From positions 1-5,177 of the forward strand of contig DXUR01000246.1 of assembly GCA_019417795.1 (NCBI GenBank): 5,177 bases of DNA, written 5' to 3'. The notes under the pieces were generated by a model, which did not search any database, was not told where the DNA came from, and saw only the letters and a program-made list of their open reading frames with translations. The DNA is from Clostridiales bacterium. Its GTDB lineage: Bacteria; Bacillota_A; Clostridia; Oscillospirales; Oscillospiraceae. Below are positions 4,775-5,177 of the stretch, in pieces (position 1 is the first letter of the stretch; every line of letters starts with the position of its first letter). Both the position numbers and the translations under genes were made by a program.

Positions 4775-5165
4775 TCGCTCTCCTTTCGATATTTGGGGAT
4801 GCACATCGTCACATTTGTTCCCTTGTCGATCCCGCTTTCGATCTCCATGTGCCCACCGCACACCGCGGCAAGGCGCTCACGGACGTTCCACAAGCCGATA
4901 TGCTTGCCGCCCGCCGCAAGCTGCTCTGCATCAAACCCGATGCCGTCATCCGAAACAGTCACGACGAAATCCGACTCGGTCTCGCTTGTAGAGATGATCA
5001 CCGTCCCGCCCTGAAGCCGCTGCATCACACCGTGGCGCACCGCGTTTTCGACGATCGGCTCCAATGTGAGCGGCGGCAGGGAGAATTGCGTGACCGGCGT
5101 GTTGAAAAGGACGGTCAGATCCCGGCCAAAGCGCATTTTTTCCAGATCAACATAGTGTTTGGTAT
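4771..5165 (-). CDS. Sensor histidine kinase, LytS/YehU type, C-terminal part
   Basis: Only the last 130 residues are in the window; the 5' part is cut off by the contig end. The fragment begins with TKHYVDLEKMRFG, the conserved end of the His_kinase domain (PF06580), followed by a GHKL ATPase domain: N box PIVENAVRHG (36-45), G1 box DDGIGF (72-77), and G2-like region GKHIGLWNVRERLAAVCG (86-103) with the GLxNVRERL signature of the LytS class, then GTNVTMCIP. The phospho-accepting histidine and any sensing or membrane segments are outside the window. It phosphorylates the regulator encoded next, whose ATG overlaps this stop codon in an ATGA, so the two are translationally coupled. LytS-type kinases usually pair with LytTR regulators; a SARP-like partner is less common. 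An in-frame TAA at 5173-5175 belongs to adapter sequence and is not the true end of the frame. Confidence 0.92.
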
Positions 5166-5177
5166 CTGTCTCTTATA
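5166..5177. other. Sequencing adapter remnant (Tn5/Nextera mosaic end)
   Basis: The last 12 bases, CTGTCTCTTATA, are identical to the start of the Nextera transposase mosaic-end adapter (CTGTCTCTTATACACATCT) and stand exactly at the contig edge. This is library-preparation sequence left untrimmed, and it introduces a false in-frame stop into the kinase. Genomic sequence ends at about 5165. Confidence 0.92.

Noticed and set aside
4775..4861. Upstream ATG giving the response regulator 29 extra residues
   Set aside because: The extension is basic and unlike a receiver domain and lies inside the kinase gene. The ATG at 4774 has a good ribosome site and the ATGA overlap.

Overview
The window looks like the end of a contig from a Gram-positive, low-to-mid GC Firmicute, most likely a gut Clostridium-class bacterium of the Oscillospiraceae/Lachnospiraceae type. 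The pointers are strong AGGAGG-type ribosome binding sites, the style of the IS3 transposase, a LytS-like sensor kinase paired with a SARP-type response regulator, and an acetamidase/formamidase next to an aromatic-amino-acid-type permease. The taxonomic call is inference from protein style, not a database match.

Right half (1668-5165, all minus strand) is intact and functional-looking. A sensor histidine kinase (C-terminal part only) overlaps by ATGA the start of a response regulator with receiver and winged-helix domains. A clear hairpin terminator follows. Then comes a promoter region with a perfect 11-bp tandem repeat, a two-gene operon of an 11-helix permease and an acetamidase/formamidase-family enzyme. 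The obvious hypothesis is that the two-component pair senses a small molecule and switches on uptake and hydrolysis of an amide or amino-acid-like compound.

Left half (1-1667) is decayed and rearranged DNA. It holds a possible transporter C-terminal scrap, a LysR regulator pseudogene with a large internal deletion and two frameshifts, a 3' fragment of a tRNA-Thr(CGU) with its downstream terminator, and an internally deleted IS3-family element. The IS (729-1633, 905 bp) has TG...CA ends and a 4-bp duplication GAAG. Removing it rejoins the anticodon arm of the tRNA fragment, which fixes its borders exactly. The reconstructed tRNA lacks its 5' part and lies 22 bp from the amidase stop, as expected for the displaced tRNA 3' end at the edge of an integrated element. 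The kinase-regulator-permease-amidase block may therefore be cargo at the end of a genomic island, with the LysR side being chromosome.

The last 12 bases (5166-5177) equal the Nextera/Tn5 mosaic-end adapter and are a sequencing artefact, not genome. I found no CRISPR array and no clearly new defence or biosynthetic system.
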